In this document: positions 1 through 9,361 of the stretch, piece after piece
How the letters are laid out: the number at the start of each line of letters is the position of its first letter
Position numbering within the stretch: position 1 is the stretch's first letter
NCBI GenBank assembly: GCA_026393985.1
Contig: JAPKZB010000073.1
Location: forward strand, 1-64,000
Origin: Acidobacteriota bacterium
GTDB lineage: Bacteria > Acidobacteriota > Terriglobia > Bryobacterales > Bryobacteraceae
Reading direction: 5' to 3'
DNA: 64,000 nt
Notes under the pieces: generated by a model
Told to the model about the DNA's origin: nothing
The model's database searches: none
The model's input: the letters and a program-made list of their open reading frames with translations, nothing else
Program-made: the position numbers and the translations under genes

Positions 1-1
1 G

Positions 2-295
2 TACTTCGCGGTGGATTGTCCGGTTTGTGAGCGGGAGGAGAAGGAGTGGGTGAGGGAGCTGCCGGAGTTGCCGGGGAAGGTGGGGGATGAGGGGGCGCGG
101 ATCGCGTTGGGTCGGAAGTTTGGGTGGGATGTTTTGCCGTCAAATAACTATGTGCTGGCGGGGCAGGTGGCGCGGGGGAAGGGTCGGGGGCACGGGGTCG
201 GCTACTGCCAGCGGGGCGGCGCTGGCCTAGCGGAGGAGTTTGATCAGTTGTTGCGGCGGTATTTGCCGAATACGGTGGTGGGGGTGGGGCGGTGA
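2..295 (+). CDS. SpoIID/LytB-domain protein, C-terminal end (cut by window edge)
   Basis: The reading frame is open to the left edge, so the ORF-track start (GTG at 11) is not the real start. The last 50 or so residues contain GRGHGVGYCQRGGAGLAEEF and then LLRRYLPNT, which match the C-terminal signature of the SpoIID/LytB family (typically GHGVGLCQWGA, then a YYPGT-like end). SpoIID of sporulating Firmicutes is a peptidoglycan lytic transglycosylase; in Gram-negative lineages such proteins are presumed cell-wall or secreted enzymes of unclear role. A CPVC pair sits near the visible N-terminal side. The catalytic glutamate region lies outside the window, so activity cannot be judged. Confidence 0.75.
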   Translation, partial: YFAVDCPVCEREEKEWVRELPELPGKVGDEGARIALGRKFGWDVLPSNNYVLAGQVARGKGRGHGVGYCQRGGAGLAEEFDQLLRRYLPNTVVGVGR

Positions 296-338
296 GGAGG
301 GGTTTTGCGCTGGCTGAGGGCGGGTTAGGATTGTAGAC

Positions 339-557
339 ATGTCGTTAGACGAAATGCCCGACGAAATCGACTTCGGCAAAGCAACGCGCGGCCTTCATCA
401 TATCCCTGCTACGGCATCCGTGTTCTTGCCCGCTTCGATCGAGCGAAGCGTGTGGGAGTATTTTTCGGACAAGGCCGCGCAAAAGGGTGTTAGCCTTTCG
501 CACCTGCTCTCTGACGTTCTGAAGCGCGACATCGAGATCAGCGAGGCGCTGAAATAG
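339..557 (+). CDS. Small ribbon-helix-helix/antitoxin-like protein
   Basis: A 72-residue protein. The middle reads FLPASIERSVWEYFSDKAAQKG and is followed by a helical segment ending SDVLKRDIEISEALK. The pattern of a short beta strand, then two helices with a hydrophobic spacing, resembles CopG/BrnA-type ribbon-helix-helix antitoxins. No toxin ORF lies beside it: upstream is a SpoIID-type gene and downstream is cinA on the other strand. It may be a solitary DNA-binding protein or an orphan antitoxin. Composition is less GC-extreme than that of its neighbours. The family call is inferred from shape, not from a diagnostic motif. Confidence 0.6.
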   Translation: MSLDEMPDEIDFGKATRGLHHIPATASVFLPASIERSVWEYFSDKAAQKGVSLSHLLSDVLKRDIEISEALK

Positions 558-564
558 CGCGGTG

Positions 565-1782
565 TTAGAGAAGGGTTTTGCGGAGCCAGTCGAGGGACTG
601 GATGACAGCTAGGCTGCGGACGCGGTGGCGGTCTCCGAAGAGTTTTAGCTTGCGGACTTGGACGCCGGTCGGGGTCGCCAGGCCGCAATAGACGAGACCG
701 GCTTGGTCGCCTTCTGCGTAGCCCGTTAAGCTGAGGGCGTAGGTCGCTCTCGTGCGTTCGCGGGCTCCTTGGGCCATGGCTATAGCTACGGGCTCGGAGA
801 CGGCGGTGTGTTCGGCGAGGACGGCGGGGTCGACGCCGAGGAGTTGGGTCTTCATGGCGTTTGTATACGTCTGGAAGCCTCCGACGTAATAGGCGCTGCT
901 GCCGGAGGTTTCGGTGACGCGGGCGCCGAGAAGGCCCGCTGTGAGGCTCTCCGCAGTGGCTAGGGTCGCGCCATGCTTCAGGAGCAGGCGGCCGACGGAC
1001 TCTTCTAACGTCGCTCCGTCGTCCGAGTAGATGCGATCGCCGAGGAGAGCGACGATGGGGTCGGCGACGGCGGCAAGAAGGGCTTCGGCTTCGGGCTCGG
1101 CGTCGGTGCGGGCGCGGAAGTGGATGTGCACGTCGCCGGGGGCGGCGAGGATGGTGGTGACGGGGTTCGTGTATTGGGTGTAAATAGGGGCGATGAGGGC
1201 GTCAAGATCGCTCTCGCCGACGCCGGCGACGCGGTACCAGCGGGTTCGGATGACGGACGGCGGGACGAGTGAACGCAGGCGGGGGAGGATTTGATCCTGC
1301 ACCATGGGCTTGAGTTCGCGGGGCGGGCCGGGGAGGAGGGCGACGAACTTGCCCGGGGCCGGCGCGAGCCAGAGGCCGGGGGCGGTGCCATTGGGGTTGG
1401 GCAGGACCTCGGCGCCGGCGATGACGTTGGCTTGGCGGCGGTTGTTGTCGCGGGGGGGGCGGCCGAATTTGGAGAAACGATCGATGATGGCGTCCCAGAT
1501 TGCGTCGTCGAAATGCTGGGTAAGGCCGAGGGCGGCAGCGCAGGCGTCGCGGGTTACGTCGTCCTCAGTGGGGCCGAGGCCGCCGGTGAGGATGACGAGA
1601 TCGGAACGGGAGAGGGAGGTCCGAATCTGCTCGGTGAGGCTGGAGCGGTCGTCGCCGATGATGGACTTGGCGACGACTTCGATGCCGAGGTCGTTGAGAT
1701 GCTGGGTGAGATAGAGCGAGTTCGTATCGACCTTACCGGGGGTAAGGAGCTCGCTGCCTACGGCTATGATTTCGGCGTTCAT
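565..1782 (-). CDS. cinA: CinA-like protein (MoCF domain plus NMN amidohydrolase-like domain)
   Basis: 405 residues, the usual length for full CinA. The N-terminal 170 residues form a MoaB/MogA-like (MoCF) domain with the signatures GSELLTP and LTGGLGPTEDD; in homologues this half is an ADP-ribose pyrophosphatase. The C-terminal 150 residues correspond to the PncC/NMN deamidase domain, with LATAESLTAG and an STAYY-like loop (SGSSAYYVGG), and belong to pyridine nucleotide salvage. The usual TGIAGPGGG loop is replaced here by TGYAEGDQAG, a notable divergence that could affect the deamidase site. It ends 7 bp from the convergent small gene and lies 5 bp downstream of the IPT/propeller gene on the same strand. 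Confidence 0.93.
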   Translation of the reverse strand: MNAEIIAVGSELLTPGKVDTNSLYLTQHLNDLGIEVVAKSIIGDDRSSLTEQIRTSLSRSDLVILTGGLGPTEDDVTRDACAAALGLTQHFDDAIWDAIIDRFSKFGRPPRDNNRRQANVIAGAEVLPNPNGTAPGLWLAPAPGKFVALLPGPPRELKPMVQDQILPRLRSLVPPSVIRTRWYRVAGVGESDLDALIAPIYTQYTNPVTTILAAPGDVHIHFRARTDAEPEAEALLAAVADPIVALLGDRIYSDDGATLEESVGRLLLKHGATLATAESLTAGLLGARVTETSGSSAYYVGGFQTYTNAMKTQLLGVDPAVLAEHTAVSEPVAIAMAQGARERTRATYALSLTGYAEGDQAGLVYCGLATPTGVQVRKLKLFGDRHRVRSLAVIQSLDWLRKTLL

Positions 1783-1787
1783 GGTTT

Positions 1788-2813
1788 CTAGGAAAGAATC
1801 TGCGGAGGGATACCGACTTCGAGGCGGTAGATGGAGTTGGTGGTGGAGACGATCATGGCTCCTGTGGGGGTGAAGGCGAGGCCGACGATGCCGGGTCCGC
1901 TGACGAAGAGGCTGGCTTCGCGATCGGGGGTGATACGGACGACGCCGCGGCGGCCGGCGTGAGAGGCGGCGACGTAGAGGTTGCCGAGGATGTCAAAGGC
2001 GAGGCCTTGGGGTCGGCCGAGGCCGCGGAAGTACACTTCGACTTCGCCTTCACGGGAGACGCGGTGGACGCAGTCGTAACTGGAGGTGGTGGGGCCGGTG
2101 ACGTAGAGGTAGCCTTCGGGGCCGAAGGCGAGGTGGTAGGCGGAGATGGAGGGTTCGATCGTCGCGAAGACGTATATTTGGCGGTCGCGGGAGATTTTGA
2201 AAATGGTGCCGGAGCGGTCACCGACGTAGAGGTTTTCATCCTCATCGAAGGCGAGTCCGGTGGCGACGCCCATGCCTTCGACGTAGATGGACATTTCGCC
2301 GCGGGGGGAGGCTTCGTAGACGGTGCCGTCGTTGCGGGAGGAGATGTAGAGAATGCCGTCGCTATCGAAGGCGAGGGCGGTGGCGTTCATGATGTCGCTG
2401 AGGAAGGGCTTGGCGCCTTCGGCGGAATCGATGCGGTAGACGCTGACGGGGGAGCGCTGGCCGCGGGTGCCGGAGAAGGTGGTAAAAATTTGGCCGAAGC
2501 TATCGACGGCGGGGCTGGAGACGGGATGGAGGCCTTCGGCGAGGGAGATGCCGATGTCGCAGAACCAGGCGGGGCTGGTGCGGGCGCCGCTAGAGATGGT
2601 GAGTTCGCCGGAGGCGTGTTCCGGCACGCGGGCGATGACGAGAGAATCGGAGCCGACGACGATGGGGGCGGATTGTTCGCCGAGCATGACGCGGGGGCGG
2701 GAGTCTTTGGCGAAGCCTTTGCCGCGGATGCGGAGTTCGCCGCCGGGGATGGCGGCTTCGGGGGAGACCTGGGAGATCATCGGGGACGGGGCAACGATTT
2801 TGCGGGGGGGCAT
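1788..2813 (-). CDS. IPT/TIG domain plus NHL/SMP-30-like beta-propeller protein
   Basis: 341 residues. Residues 10-90 form an IPT/TIG immunoglobulin-like domain (ISQVSPEAAIPGGELRIRGKGF is the family's opening strand pattern). The rest is a propeller of about 40-residue repeats of the form ALAFDSDGILYISSRNDG and GLAFDEDENLYVGDRSG, typical of NHL or SMP-30/gluconolactonase-like blades. No classic signal peptide is visible, so location is uncertain. Its catalytic or binding role is unknown. It is close to cinA and pgpA on the same strand and may be cotranscribed. Propeller proteins of this type are abundant in Solibacter-group genomes. Confidence 0.75.
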   Translation of the reverse strand: MPPRKIVAPSPMISQVSPEAAIPGGELRIRGKGFAKDSRPRVMLGEQSAPIVVGSDSLVIARVPEHASGELTISSGARTSPAWFCDIGISLAEGLHPVSSPAVDSFGQIFTTFSGTRGQRSPVSVYRIDSAEGAKPFLSDIMNATALAFDSDGILYISSRNDGTVYEASPRGEMSIYVEGMGVATGLAFDEDENLYVGDRSGTIFKISRDRQIYVFATIEPSISAYHLAFGPEGYLYVTGPTTSSYDCVHRVSREGEVEVYFRGLGRPQGLAFDILGNLYVAASHAGRRGVVRITPDREASLFVSGPGIVGLAFTPTGAMIVSTTNSIYRLEVGIPPQILS

Positions 2814-2832
2814 GGTGGTAAGCGAAGGACTC

Positions 2833-3282
2833 CTAATAAAGATTGTTCCATCCTGCCACCCGCATCACAACCGCACCGTAAATTCCGGCGAGGACATCGT
2901 CGAAGACGATGCCGTAACCGGCGGGCAGTTTTTCGACGCGGCGGATGGGCCAGGGCTTGGTGATATCGAACAGACGGAAGAGCACGAAGGCGAGGAGCCA
3001 GGCTTGCCAAGTACGGGTGTGGACAGCGGCGGCGAGGGTGATCCACTGGCCGAGCACTTCATCGATGACGACGTCCTGGGGGTCTTTTTTCCCTGTGATT
3101 TGGGAATGGACGGTGGAGGCCCAGATACCGGGGATGAGGAAGATGGCGGTGAGAATCCAGGGCGAGACGGGGACGAGGTAGGCAACGAGGAGGCCGCCGA
3201 GCGCGCCGGCGGTGCCGGGCGCTTTGGGGACGCGGCCGCAGCCGAAGAAAGTCGCCAGCGCACTAGCGATTTGATTCTTCAT
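2833..3282 (-). CDS. pgpA: Phosphatidylglycerophosphatase A
   Basis: 149 residues, typical for PgpA, which removes phosphate from phosphatidylglycerophosphate in phospholipid synthesis at the inner membrane. Recognisable signatures are [17 protein letters not shown] near the N-terminus and [14 protein letters not shown], which carries the conserved acidic residues, followed by [12 protein letters not shown]. Hydrophobic segments around residues 25-60, 90-110 and 125-145 fit a small polytopic membrane enzyme. The start overlaps the end of yacG by 20 bp, so the two are probably translationally coupled. Confidence 0.92.
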   Translation of the reverse strand: MKNQIASALATFFGCGRVPKAPGTAGALGGLLVAYLVPVSPWILTAIFLIPGIWASTVHSQITGKKDPQDVVIDEVLGQWITLAAAVHTRTWQAWLLAFVLFRLFDITKPWPIRRVEKLPAGYGIVFDDVLAGIYGAVVMRVAGWNNLY

Positions 3283-3445
3283 CGGGTATATCGAGATCGG
3301 CGAGTTCGTGGAGGCTGAGTGGCGTGGAGATCACGTATTTTTCTTCGGCCCAGTTGGCGAGGTCGATCATCTTGCAGCGTTCGCTGCAGAAGGGCATGAA
3401 GGGCTCGCCGAAGGAGACAGGCTTCTTGCAAATGGGACACTTCAT
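3263..3445 (-). CDS. yacG: YacG-type zinc-binding protein (DNA gyrase inhibitor family)
   Basis: 60 residues. It has the four-cysteine zinc site as CPIC near the N-terminus and [14 protein letters not shown], the exact layout of YacG (DUF329). E. coli YacG binds zinc and inhibits DNA gyrase by contacting GyrB. The C-terminal tail is acidic (DIPDEE), as is common in the family. It lies between rimO (5 bp upstream) and pgpA (overlapping), suggesting one operon on the minus strand. Confidence 0.93.
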   Translation of the reverse strand: MKCPICKKPVSFGEPFMPFCSERCKMIDLANWAEEKYVISTPLSLHELADLDIPDEESNR

Positions 3446-3450
3446 ATTCT

Positions 3451-4860
3451 TTATCGATGGGGGAGAACGTTGGGAGTCGAGTGCGGCGCCAGGATTGGGA
3501 AGTGATGATGGGCCGAGAGGACGGGGGCTCCGAAGTCGATGAGGTTGCCGACGAGGTCGTAGTCGTGGGCTTCGGTGACGCGGAGGCGGCGGATTTGGCC
3601 GGGGGCGAGGACGCCGTCGCCGGGGTCGGAGATATAGCAGACGCCGTCGATTTCGGGGGCTTGCGTGGAGAGGCGGGCTTGCCAGAGGAGGTCCGATTCC
3701 GAGGACGGGCCTTCGACGAGGACGCTCATTTCCTTGCCGATGAGGCCTTGGTTCGCCTTCTTGCTGATCTTGCGTTGGATGGCCATGAGGCGGCGCTTGC
3801 GGTTGTAGATGGTCTTGGCGTCGACCTTTTGATCGAGGTGATAGCTGGCGCTGGTTTCGACGTCGGAGTAGGAGAAGACGCCGAGACGGTCGAACTGGGC
3901 GGTTTGGACGAACTGGCAGAGCTCTTCGAAATCGGCGTCGGTTTCGCCGGGGAAGCCGACGATCATGGAGGTTCGGACGGCGACACCGGGAATCGTCGAG
4001 CGCATGTTTTCGAGGAGCTTGAGGAACGAGTCTCCGTGTTGGCCGCGCTTCATGCGTTTGAGGACGTTGCGGGAGGCGTGTTGGAGGGGGATGTCGATGT
4101 ACTTAACGAGCGACTGGTGAGCGGCGATGGTTTCGAGGAGGATGGGTGTGACGCGGTTGGGATAGGCGTAGAGAAAACGAACCCATTTTTCATGAGGTGT
4201 TTCGATTTCGGCGAGGCGGGCGAGGAGGGTGGCGAGGCCGTTTTTGAGGCCGAGATCTTCGCCGTAGCTGGTGACGTCCTGGCCGATGAGGTTGATTTCG
4301 CGGACGCCGTCATCGAACAGGCGGCGGGCTTCGAGGATGACGCCTTCAAAGCGGCGGCTGCGGAACTGGCCGCGGAACTGGGGGATGATGCAGAAGGTGC
4401 AGGGGTGGTCGCAGCCTTCGGCGATTTTGATATAGGCGTGGTGCTTGGGGGTGGTGCGGACGCGGGGGGAGCCTTCGTGATAGAGGAAGGGGGAGACGGG
4501 GTGGGCGGCCGGTTCGAGGCCTTCGCAGAGGGCGGCGATGTTGGCGAGTTCGTTGGTGCCGATGACGGCGTCGACTTCGGGCATGTTGGCGACGATGTCG
4601 GCGCGATGGCGTTCGACGAGGCAGCCGGCGACGATGAGGCGCTGGGCGCGGCCGGTTTCCTTGTACTGGGCCATTTCGAGGATGGTGTCGATGGACTCTT
4701 TTTTAGCCGGGTCGATGAAGGAGCAGGTGTTGACGACGATGACGTCGGCCTCGTCGGGGTGAGGGGTCAGTTCGTGCCCTTTCGAGACGAGATCTCCCAT
4801 CATGACTTCTGAGTCGACGAGGTTTTTGGGGCAGCCGAGACTAACGAAACCAATTTTCAA
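3451..4860 (-). CDS. rimO: Ribosomal protein S12 methylthiotransferase RimO
   Basis: 469 residues. The UPF0004 domain has its three Fe-S cysteines at C10 (SLGCPKN), C46 (NTCSF) and C80 (VAGCL). The radical-SAM cluster motif CDHPCTFC is at about residues 150-157, followed by IPQFRG, which favours RimO over MiaB. A TRAM-like domain is near residues 370-440. RimO adds a methylthio group to an aspartate of ribosomal protein S12. The C-terminus runs about 25 residues past the usual end (a His/Pro-rich tail), which may be a drifted stop. It is first in a rimO-yacG-pgpA group. Confidence 0.95.
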   Translation of the reverse strand: MKIGFVSLGCPKNLVDSEVMMGDLVSKGHELTPHPDEADVIVVNTCSFIDPAKKESIDTILEMAQYKETGRAQRLIVAGCLVERHRADIVANMPEVDAVIGTNELANIAALCEGLEPAAHPVSPFLYHEGSPRVRTTPKHHAYIKIAEGCDHPCTFCIIPQFRGQFRSRRFEGVILEARRLFDDGVREINLIGQDVTSYGEDLGLKNGLATLLARLAEIETPHEKWVRFLYAYPNRVTPILLETIAAHQSLVKYIDIPLQHASRNVLKRMKRGQHGDSFLKLLENMRSTIPGVAVRTSMIVGFPGETDADFEELCQFVQTAQFDRLGVFSYSDVETSASYHLDQKVDAKTIYNRKRRLMAIQRKISKKANQGLIGKEMSVLVEGPSSESDLLWQARLSTQAPEIDGVCYISDPGDGVLAPGQIRRLRVTEAHDYDLVGNLIDFGAPVLSAHHHFPILAPHSTPNVLPHR

Positions 4861-4914
4861 GGTGACTTTCAGTTTACCATTGGGGCCGTTTGGCTTTTGC
4901 GCCGGGGGCTGCGG

Positions 4915-5988
4915 CTATCCTACCTCTTCGTTGGCGCGGCGGAGGAGTCCGCGCATCGACGCGATACAGTAGGCGACGCCGGCGCGGCGCATGCCTTGGT
5001 CGCCGGCGAACTCGGGGACGTGATCGGGGACGATGATGCCGTTGAAGCGGACCTGCCGGAGGGCCTTCATCACCTGGTACATATCGACGTAGCCGTCATC
5101 GGGGAAGGTTTCAACGAAGCGGGGCAGGGGACTCGAGACGTTGCGGAAATGGACGTCGAGGATCTTGCCCCGGCGGCCGTAGTCGGCGATCATGGCGAAG
5201 ATATCCTTGCCCATGCGATTGCCGCCCTCCATCCACGTGCCAACGCAGAAGGTGAGGCCCCAGGCCGGGGAGTTGCCGGCGATGCGTTCGGCGCGGGCGT
5301 AGCCGTCGGCGTGGACGAAGATTTTGGCGACGCCGTTCATTTTCGCCAGTGGCGGGTCGTCGGGGTGGAGGGCGAGCTTGACGCCGGCCTTTTCGGCAAC
5401 CGGGAGCACGGCCTTCATGAAGTAGGTGTAGGTGGCCCAGATCTCTTCGGCGGGGTACTCGCGGTCGAAGGCGGGTTTTTCGATTTTGGCGCGGAAGTCG
5501 GGTTCCGAAAACTCGCGGGCGCGGTAGCCGCGGGGGGAGTTGACGAGGGCGGTGGTGTAGGTGTTGGCGGGGTGCCAGTCGTAGTCGGCGACGGGGATGC
5601 GGAGGCGGCCGCAGTTGGTGAGAAAGCGGCAGTATTTTTCGATGAACTCGTCGCGGCGTCCGCGGCCAAGCTGGACGTCGAGTTCGCGGTAGTTATAGTC
5701 GACGGCGGAGTAGATTTCCATGTGGAAGCGGCGGAGGCGCTCCTGGGTGGCTTTCATGAAGTCGAAGGAGGCGTCGGCGCCAAACTCGATGCGGGCCCAG
5801 CGGATGCCGAGCTGCTGGAGGAAGAGCAGGTCGTCGTCGGAGAGGCTGCGGATCGGCATGCGATGCGACAGCTTGGTGTTGGCCGGGTCGTACTCGTCAA
5901 TCTTCCGGCCGGGGCCGCGCTGGTTTGGCAGTTGCGCGTGGAGAGCGGCGGCGGAGGCGGTGAGGGCGAACAGGCGACGGGTAAGCAT
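4915..5988 (-). CDS. Mannonate dehydratase/xylose isomerase-like TIM-barrel protein with export signal
   Basis: 357 residues. The N-terminus, TRRLFALTASAAALHA, looks like a Tat-type or Sec export signal. The barrel contains LALHPDDPP, which matches the substrate and metal loop of mannonate dehydratase UxuA (HPDDPP), then FCVGTWMEGG and DVHFRNV, also UxuA-like. Known UxuA converts D-mannonate to 2-dehydro-3-deoxygluconate in hexuronate breakdown in the cytoplasm, so an exported relative is unusual outside Acidobacteria and Planctomycetes. No other uronate genes adjoin it. The substrate is therefore uncertain. Confidence 0.75.
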   Translation of the reverse strand: MLTRRLFALTASAAALHAQLPNQRGPGRKIDEYDPANTKLSHRMPIRSLSDDDLLFLQQLGIRWARIEFGADASFDFMKATQERLRRFHMEIYSAVDYNYRELDVQLGRGRRDEFIEKYCRFLTNCGRLRIPVADYDWHPANTYTTALVNSPRGYRAREFSEPDFRAKIEKPAFDREYPAEEIWATYTYFMKAVLPVAEKAGVKLALHPDDPPLAKMNGVAKIFVHADGYARAERIAGNSPAWGLTFCVGTWMEGGNRMGKDIFAMIADYGRRGKILDVHFRNVSSPLPRFVETFPDDGYVDMYQVMKALRQVRFNGIIVPDHVPEFAGDQGMRRAGVAYCIASMRGLLRRANEEVG

Positions 5989-6019
5989 CGCGGGGATTGT
6001 ATCACCCGTCGTGGCGGGG

Positions 6020-8902
6020 TCAGCGGCGGATGGTGATGGTGATCGGGTCGCTTTGTTCCGCGCGGCTGAGGCTGCGGACCTGGAGCACGGCGGGACCGGG
6101 CTGCAGGGTTTCCGGGATCTGGGCGGAGATCTGGCCGTCGGCGGTTTGAATCAGCGGCAGCGGCAGTTCGTTGATGACGATGCAGGAGCCGCCGAGGACG
6201 GTGGGAGCAGGGATGGTATCGGCGACGGCGGGGGTTGCGAGGCGGGAGCCATTGACGGTGATGAAGGAGCCGGGGCGGAAGTTCTGCGTGCCGTCGGTGG
6301 AGTTGACGACGCCGCGGGTACCGGTGGTGATGACCGGGCGCGGCGCGGTGCCGGTGGTGTAGACCGGAATGACGCTCAAGCCGCTGACGCCGATGCTGTA
6401 GGCGTTGCCCTGGCTATCGACGACCAACTGGCGCGGGGGGACGTTCACGCGGGCGGCGCCGAAGACGCTGAAGGTGGGGTTTTCGGGGGCGATCGCGATG
6501 ACGGTTTCTGCACCGGTTTCGATGTTGACGAGTTCGATGGTGGGGCGGGCGTCGTCGCGGGTGACGCTGGTGAGGTTCTGGCGCACGGGGGTGGTCATGC
6601 GGAGGAAGCGTTTTTCGTCGAGGGGATAGACGCTGGCGACGTTGCGCTGGCCGTTGGAGACGATGGTCTGGGTGGGCGGCTGGCCGGGGGCGGGTGGCGG
6701 GCCGAACTGAGTTACACCCGGGCGTTCGCTGCCACCGACGACAGCGAGCGAGGGGCTGAGGATGAGGCCGTTGGCGAGGAAGTACGCGCCGTTGCCGGAG
6801 CCGGCAAGGGGGCCGAAGTAGCTGACGGGGGCCTGGTCGTAGAGCTGGCGGCTGGCGGTGTAGGTGTCGGCGAGGGCGTCGTAGAGATAAGCGTTCGAGT
6901 TGCCCGCCATGGTGAGGATGGATTCCCCGTTGGCGGTGGCGACCATGGAGATGGGGCCGGGTACGGTGACCGGGGTCACGTTGTTGGCCGGGCGGGGGGC
7001 GGCCTGGTTACCAATGACGCGCCAGAAGCTTCCATTCGACATCATGAACTGCAGGCCGGAGACGCCGTAGGCGAGGGCGAGCGGGCGCACAGCGTTCTGA
7101 GCGCCGACGCGGGGAATGGGCGGGAATTCAATTTTGTTCAACTGCTTGCGGTTTTCGAGGTCGATGACCGTAATCGATTCGCCGCCCGAATCGCCAACGT
7201 AGAGGGTGCTACCGTCGGGAGTCATGGCCATGGAGTGGGGCAGTTGCCCTACTTCGATGGGATCGAGCAGTTTTTGGCGGCGGGTATCGAAGACTTCGAC
7301 GCGATTGAAGCCGGAGTTGGAGATGTAGAGGCGTCCGCGGGGTTCATCGAGGATCATGTCCCAGAGGCCTTCGCCATTGTTGAGTGCGACGGGGATGGGG
7401 TAAATGACGCCGCGTTGATCGCGGACGCGGTAATTCATGTACACCCGGATCGTGTTGGGGAAGTTGATGGCGTCGTTCGAGGCGACATTCACGTTGAGGG
7501 CCGTTCCGCCCCCGCCCGCCGCGGCGGTGAACAGATTGGTGCCGGGCTGGCGGACGACGCCGCTGCGTCCGGGGTCCATGGTCATGGTGATCGTGGACGG
7601 CGCGAGGCCGCTTGAGACCTGCATGATCAGGGCGGTGGTGGTGTTGGGAATGCTATAGCTCAATCGGCCTTTTCCGAGATTGGTCATTCGCACGGTGGCG
7701 CGGGCCGCGCCTTTGTTGCACTCGTCGTTAGCGAGAAAGACCTGCGTCGTTTCGGGGTTGAGAATCGGGTAGTCGTAGATGGTCGAGACGGGCAGGTAGA
7801 GCAGCCCGGATTCGCTCAGCGCCCAGATGTCGTCTCCGCTTGTGGTCGAAACCATCTGGCCGAGGATGGACTCGCGGAGCTTGAGGCCGAGCCGGACGCC
7901 CAGGTTGGTCGCATTGGTGATGTAGAGGACGTTCGAGACCGGCCGGGCTGTTGTGGCCGCCGTATTGAAGGCGCTGTAGATGGTGTCGCCGGCGCGGTTG
8001 AAGGCGCTGCCACCGAGGTTGCGCTGGATGTTGAAGCCGGGGTTGAAGCCGGCGCCGACGAAGAAGGGGAGATTGGCGGTGCTCATCTGGCCGATGACGG
8101 CCAGTGTTGCGGTGTCATAGAGGGTGGATCCGGCCATGAAGCGGCTGCCATCGGGGGCCATGGAGAGGATAGTGGACTGGCCGGTCACGGTGCGGCTCTT
8201 GACGACCGTGCCGGAGGCGACCTCGTAGACGAAGAGGGTGGTTTGGGCCGCATTGGTCGTCTGGTTGATGGCGACCATGCCGATGAGGAAGCTGCCGCCG
8301 GGGGTCGGGAGGAGCCGGCCGGGGAAGGCGGTGGCCGGGCGGCCGGCGAAGACGGCGGGCAGAGGATTGGGGGTGGTGATGGCGGGGGGGAAGGGAACCG
8401 AGTAGATTTGCTGGCCCGACTGCTGGGTGCGGTCGAAGAGAAGGAGGGTGTTAAGGGCGTTGTTCGTGCCGGTGCCCTGGGTGGTGATGAGGGCGCGGCC
8501 ATCGACGCCGACGGCGACGCCTTCGGGCCGGGCCGGGAGGGAGACGGTGTTGATGACGCTTTGGGTGCCGAGGTCAATGACGGAGAGGGAGGCGCTTTGG
8601 GTGTTGGTGACGTACAGGAAATTGTTGTCGGGCGAGATGGCAGCGGTGAGCGGGAACTGGCCGACGCTAATGCGGCTGGTAATGCGCTTGTCCGCGGTCG
8701 AGAAGACGTCGATGCGGTTCGCCGAGGAGTTGACGAGATAGAGCTTGCCGCGGATTTCGTCAAGGATGACATCGGAGGGGGTGCCGCCGAGGCTGTAGAC
8801 GGTGCCGAAGGTGGCTCCGGTGTTCTGCGCAAGGAGCGCGGCAGAGGCCAGAAGGAGGAGGACCGAACAGCGGGCGAGGACCGATTGCAGGAGCATAAGC
8901 AA
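6020..8902 (-). CDS. Large secreted YVTN beta-propeller protein with Solibacter C-terminal domain
   Basis: 960 residues with a signal peptide (LARCSVLLLLASAALLAQ). Two sets of YVTN-like blades are visible: GQFPLTAAISPDNNFLYVTN near residues 75-100 and GQLPHSMAMTPDGSTLYVGDSGGESITVIDL near the middle. The final 90 residues (FRPGSFITVNGSRLA to the C-terminus) match the TIGR03437 domain, described from Solibacter usitatus, which occurs at the end of exported proteins. Role unknown; presumably cell-surface or extracellular. It is divergent from the DUF192 gene with about 90 bp between starts. It is the best lineage marker in the window. Confidence 0.85.
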   Translation of the reverse strand: MLMLLQSVLARCSVLLLLASAALLAQNTGATFGTVYSLGGTPSDVILDEIRGKLYLVNSSANRIDVFSTADKRITSRISVGQFPLTAAISPDNNFLYVTNTQSASLSVIDLGTQSVINTVSLPARPEGVAVGVDGRALITTQGTGTNNALNTLLLFDRTQQSGQQIYSVPFPPAITTPNPLPAVFAGRPATAFPGRLLPTPGGSFLIGMVAINQTTNAAQTTLFVYEVASGTVVKSRTVTGQSTILSMAPDGSRFMAGSTLYDTATLAVIGQMSTANLPFFVGAGFNPGFNIQRNLGGSAFNRAGDTIYSAFNTAATTARPVSNVLYITNATNLGVRLGLKLRESILGQMVSTTSGDDIWALSESGLLYLPVSTIYDYPILNPETTQVFLANDECNKGAARATVRMTNLGKGRLSYSIPNTTTALIMQVSSGLAPSTITMTMDPGRSGVVRQPGTNLFTAAAGGGGTALNVNVASNDAINFPNTIRVYMNYRVRDQRGVIYPIPVALNNGEGLWDMILDEPRGRLYISNSGFNRVEVFDTRRQKLLDPIEVGQLPHSMAMTPDGSTLYVGDSGGESITVIDLENRKQLNKIEFPPIPRVGAQNAVRPLALAYGVSGLQFMMSNGSFWRVIGNQAAPRPANNVTPVTVPGPISMVATANGESILTMAGNSNAYLYDALADTYTASRQLYDQAPVSYFGPLAGSGNGAYFLANGLILSPSLAVVGGSERPGVTQFGPPPAPGQPPTQTIVSNGQRNVASVYPLDEKRFLRMTTPVRQNLTSVTRDDARPTIELVNIETGAETVIAIAPENPTFSVFGAARVNVPPRQLVVDSQGNAYSIGVSGLSVIPVYTTGTAPRPVITTGTRGVVNSTDGTQNFRPGSFITVNGSRLATPAVADTIPAPTVLGGSCIVINELPLPLIQTADGQISAQIPETLQPGPAVLQVRSLSRAEQSDPITITIRR

Positions 8903-8992
8903 GTTCGCTAGTCTAACCCATTAGCATCGCAAAAGTTTCCGTGTTTGGCGCAACATCTTGCCGCCAGCCGGGTTCAAGAGGGACATCGCATC

Positions 8993-9361
8993 GTGACCGT
9001 CAAATTGTCAGTGAGAAATGTGACCCGGGGGACGCTGGTAGCCTCTGAGGCGGATATCGCTGATACGAGCGTGAAACGGCGTGCCGGGTTGCTATCCCGG
9101 ACGGGCCTCGAGCCCGGCGAGGGGTTATGGATTGTCCCCTGTGAGGGCGTCCATACGTTTGCGATGAAGTTTCCGATTGACGTGGTGTATTTGAACAAGA
9201 CCCGGAAGGTGCTGAAGATTCGCGACCGGATGAAGAAGAGCCGCATCTCGTTCTGCCTGACGGCGCATTCGGTGCTCGAGTTGCCGGCGGGCCAAGCGGC
9301 CGAGACCGGCACGGTGGTTGGCGACCAACTGGAGTTCGAAAAGCGGCAGGTGACGCCATGA
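8993..9361 (+). CDS. DUF192 family protein
   Basis: 122 residues from the chosen GTG at 8993. The ORF-track TTG at 8945 lacks a ribosome site, whereas AGAGGGA lies about 10 bases before 8993. The sequence LLSRTGLEPGEGLWIVPCEGVHTFAMKFPIDVVYL is the DUF192 core, where the usual motif is FWMK-T-PLDV. Function of the family is unknown; many members are exported, but this one has no signal. Its stop overlaps the next ATG (ATGA), suggesting coupling with the TPR gene that opens the Tad locus. Confidence 0.85.
   Translation: MTVKLSVRNVTRGTLVASEADIADTSVKRRAGLLSRTGLEPGEGLWIVPCEGVHTFAMKFPIDVVYLNKTRKVLKIRDRMKKSRISFCLTAHSVLELPAGQAAETGTVVGDQLEFEKRQVTP

Noticed and set aside
3457-4812. 451-residue plus-strand ORF opposite rimO
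   Set aside because: Shadow of rimO: Gly/Ala/Asp/Glu-rich translation with no family motif. Long antisense ORFs are common at this GC content.
5720-7615. 631-residue plus-strand ORF over the propeller gene
   Set aside because: Runs across the gene boundary at 6.0 kb and is low-complexity Gly/Asp/Ala-rich; shadow of the two minus-strand genes.
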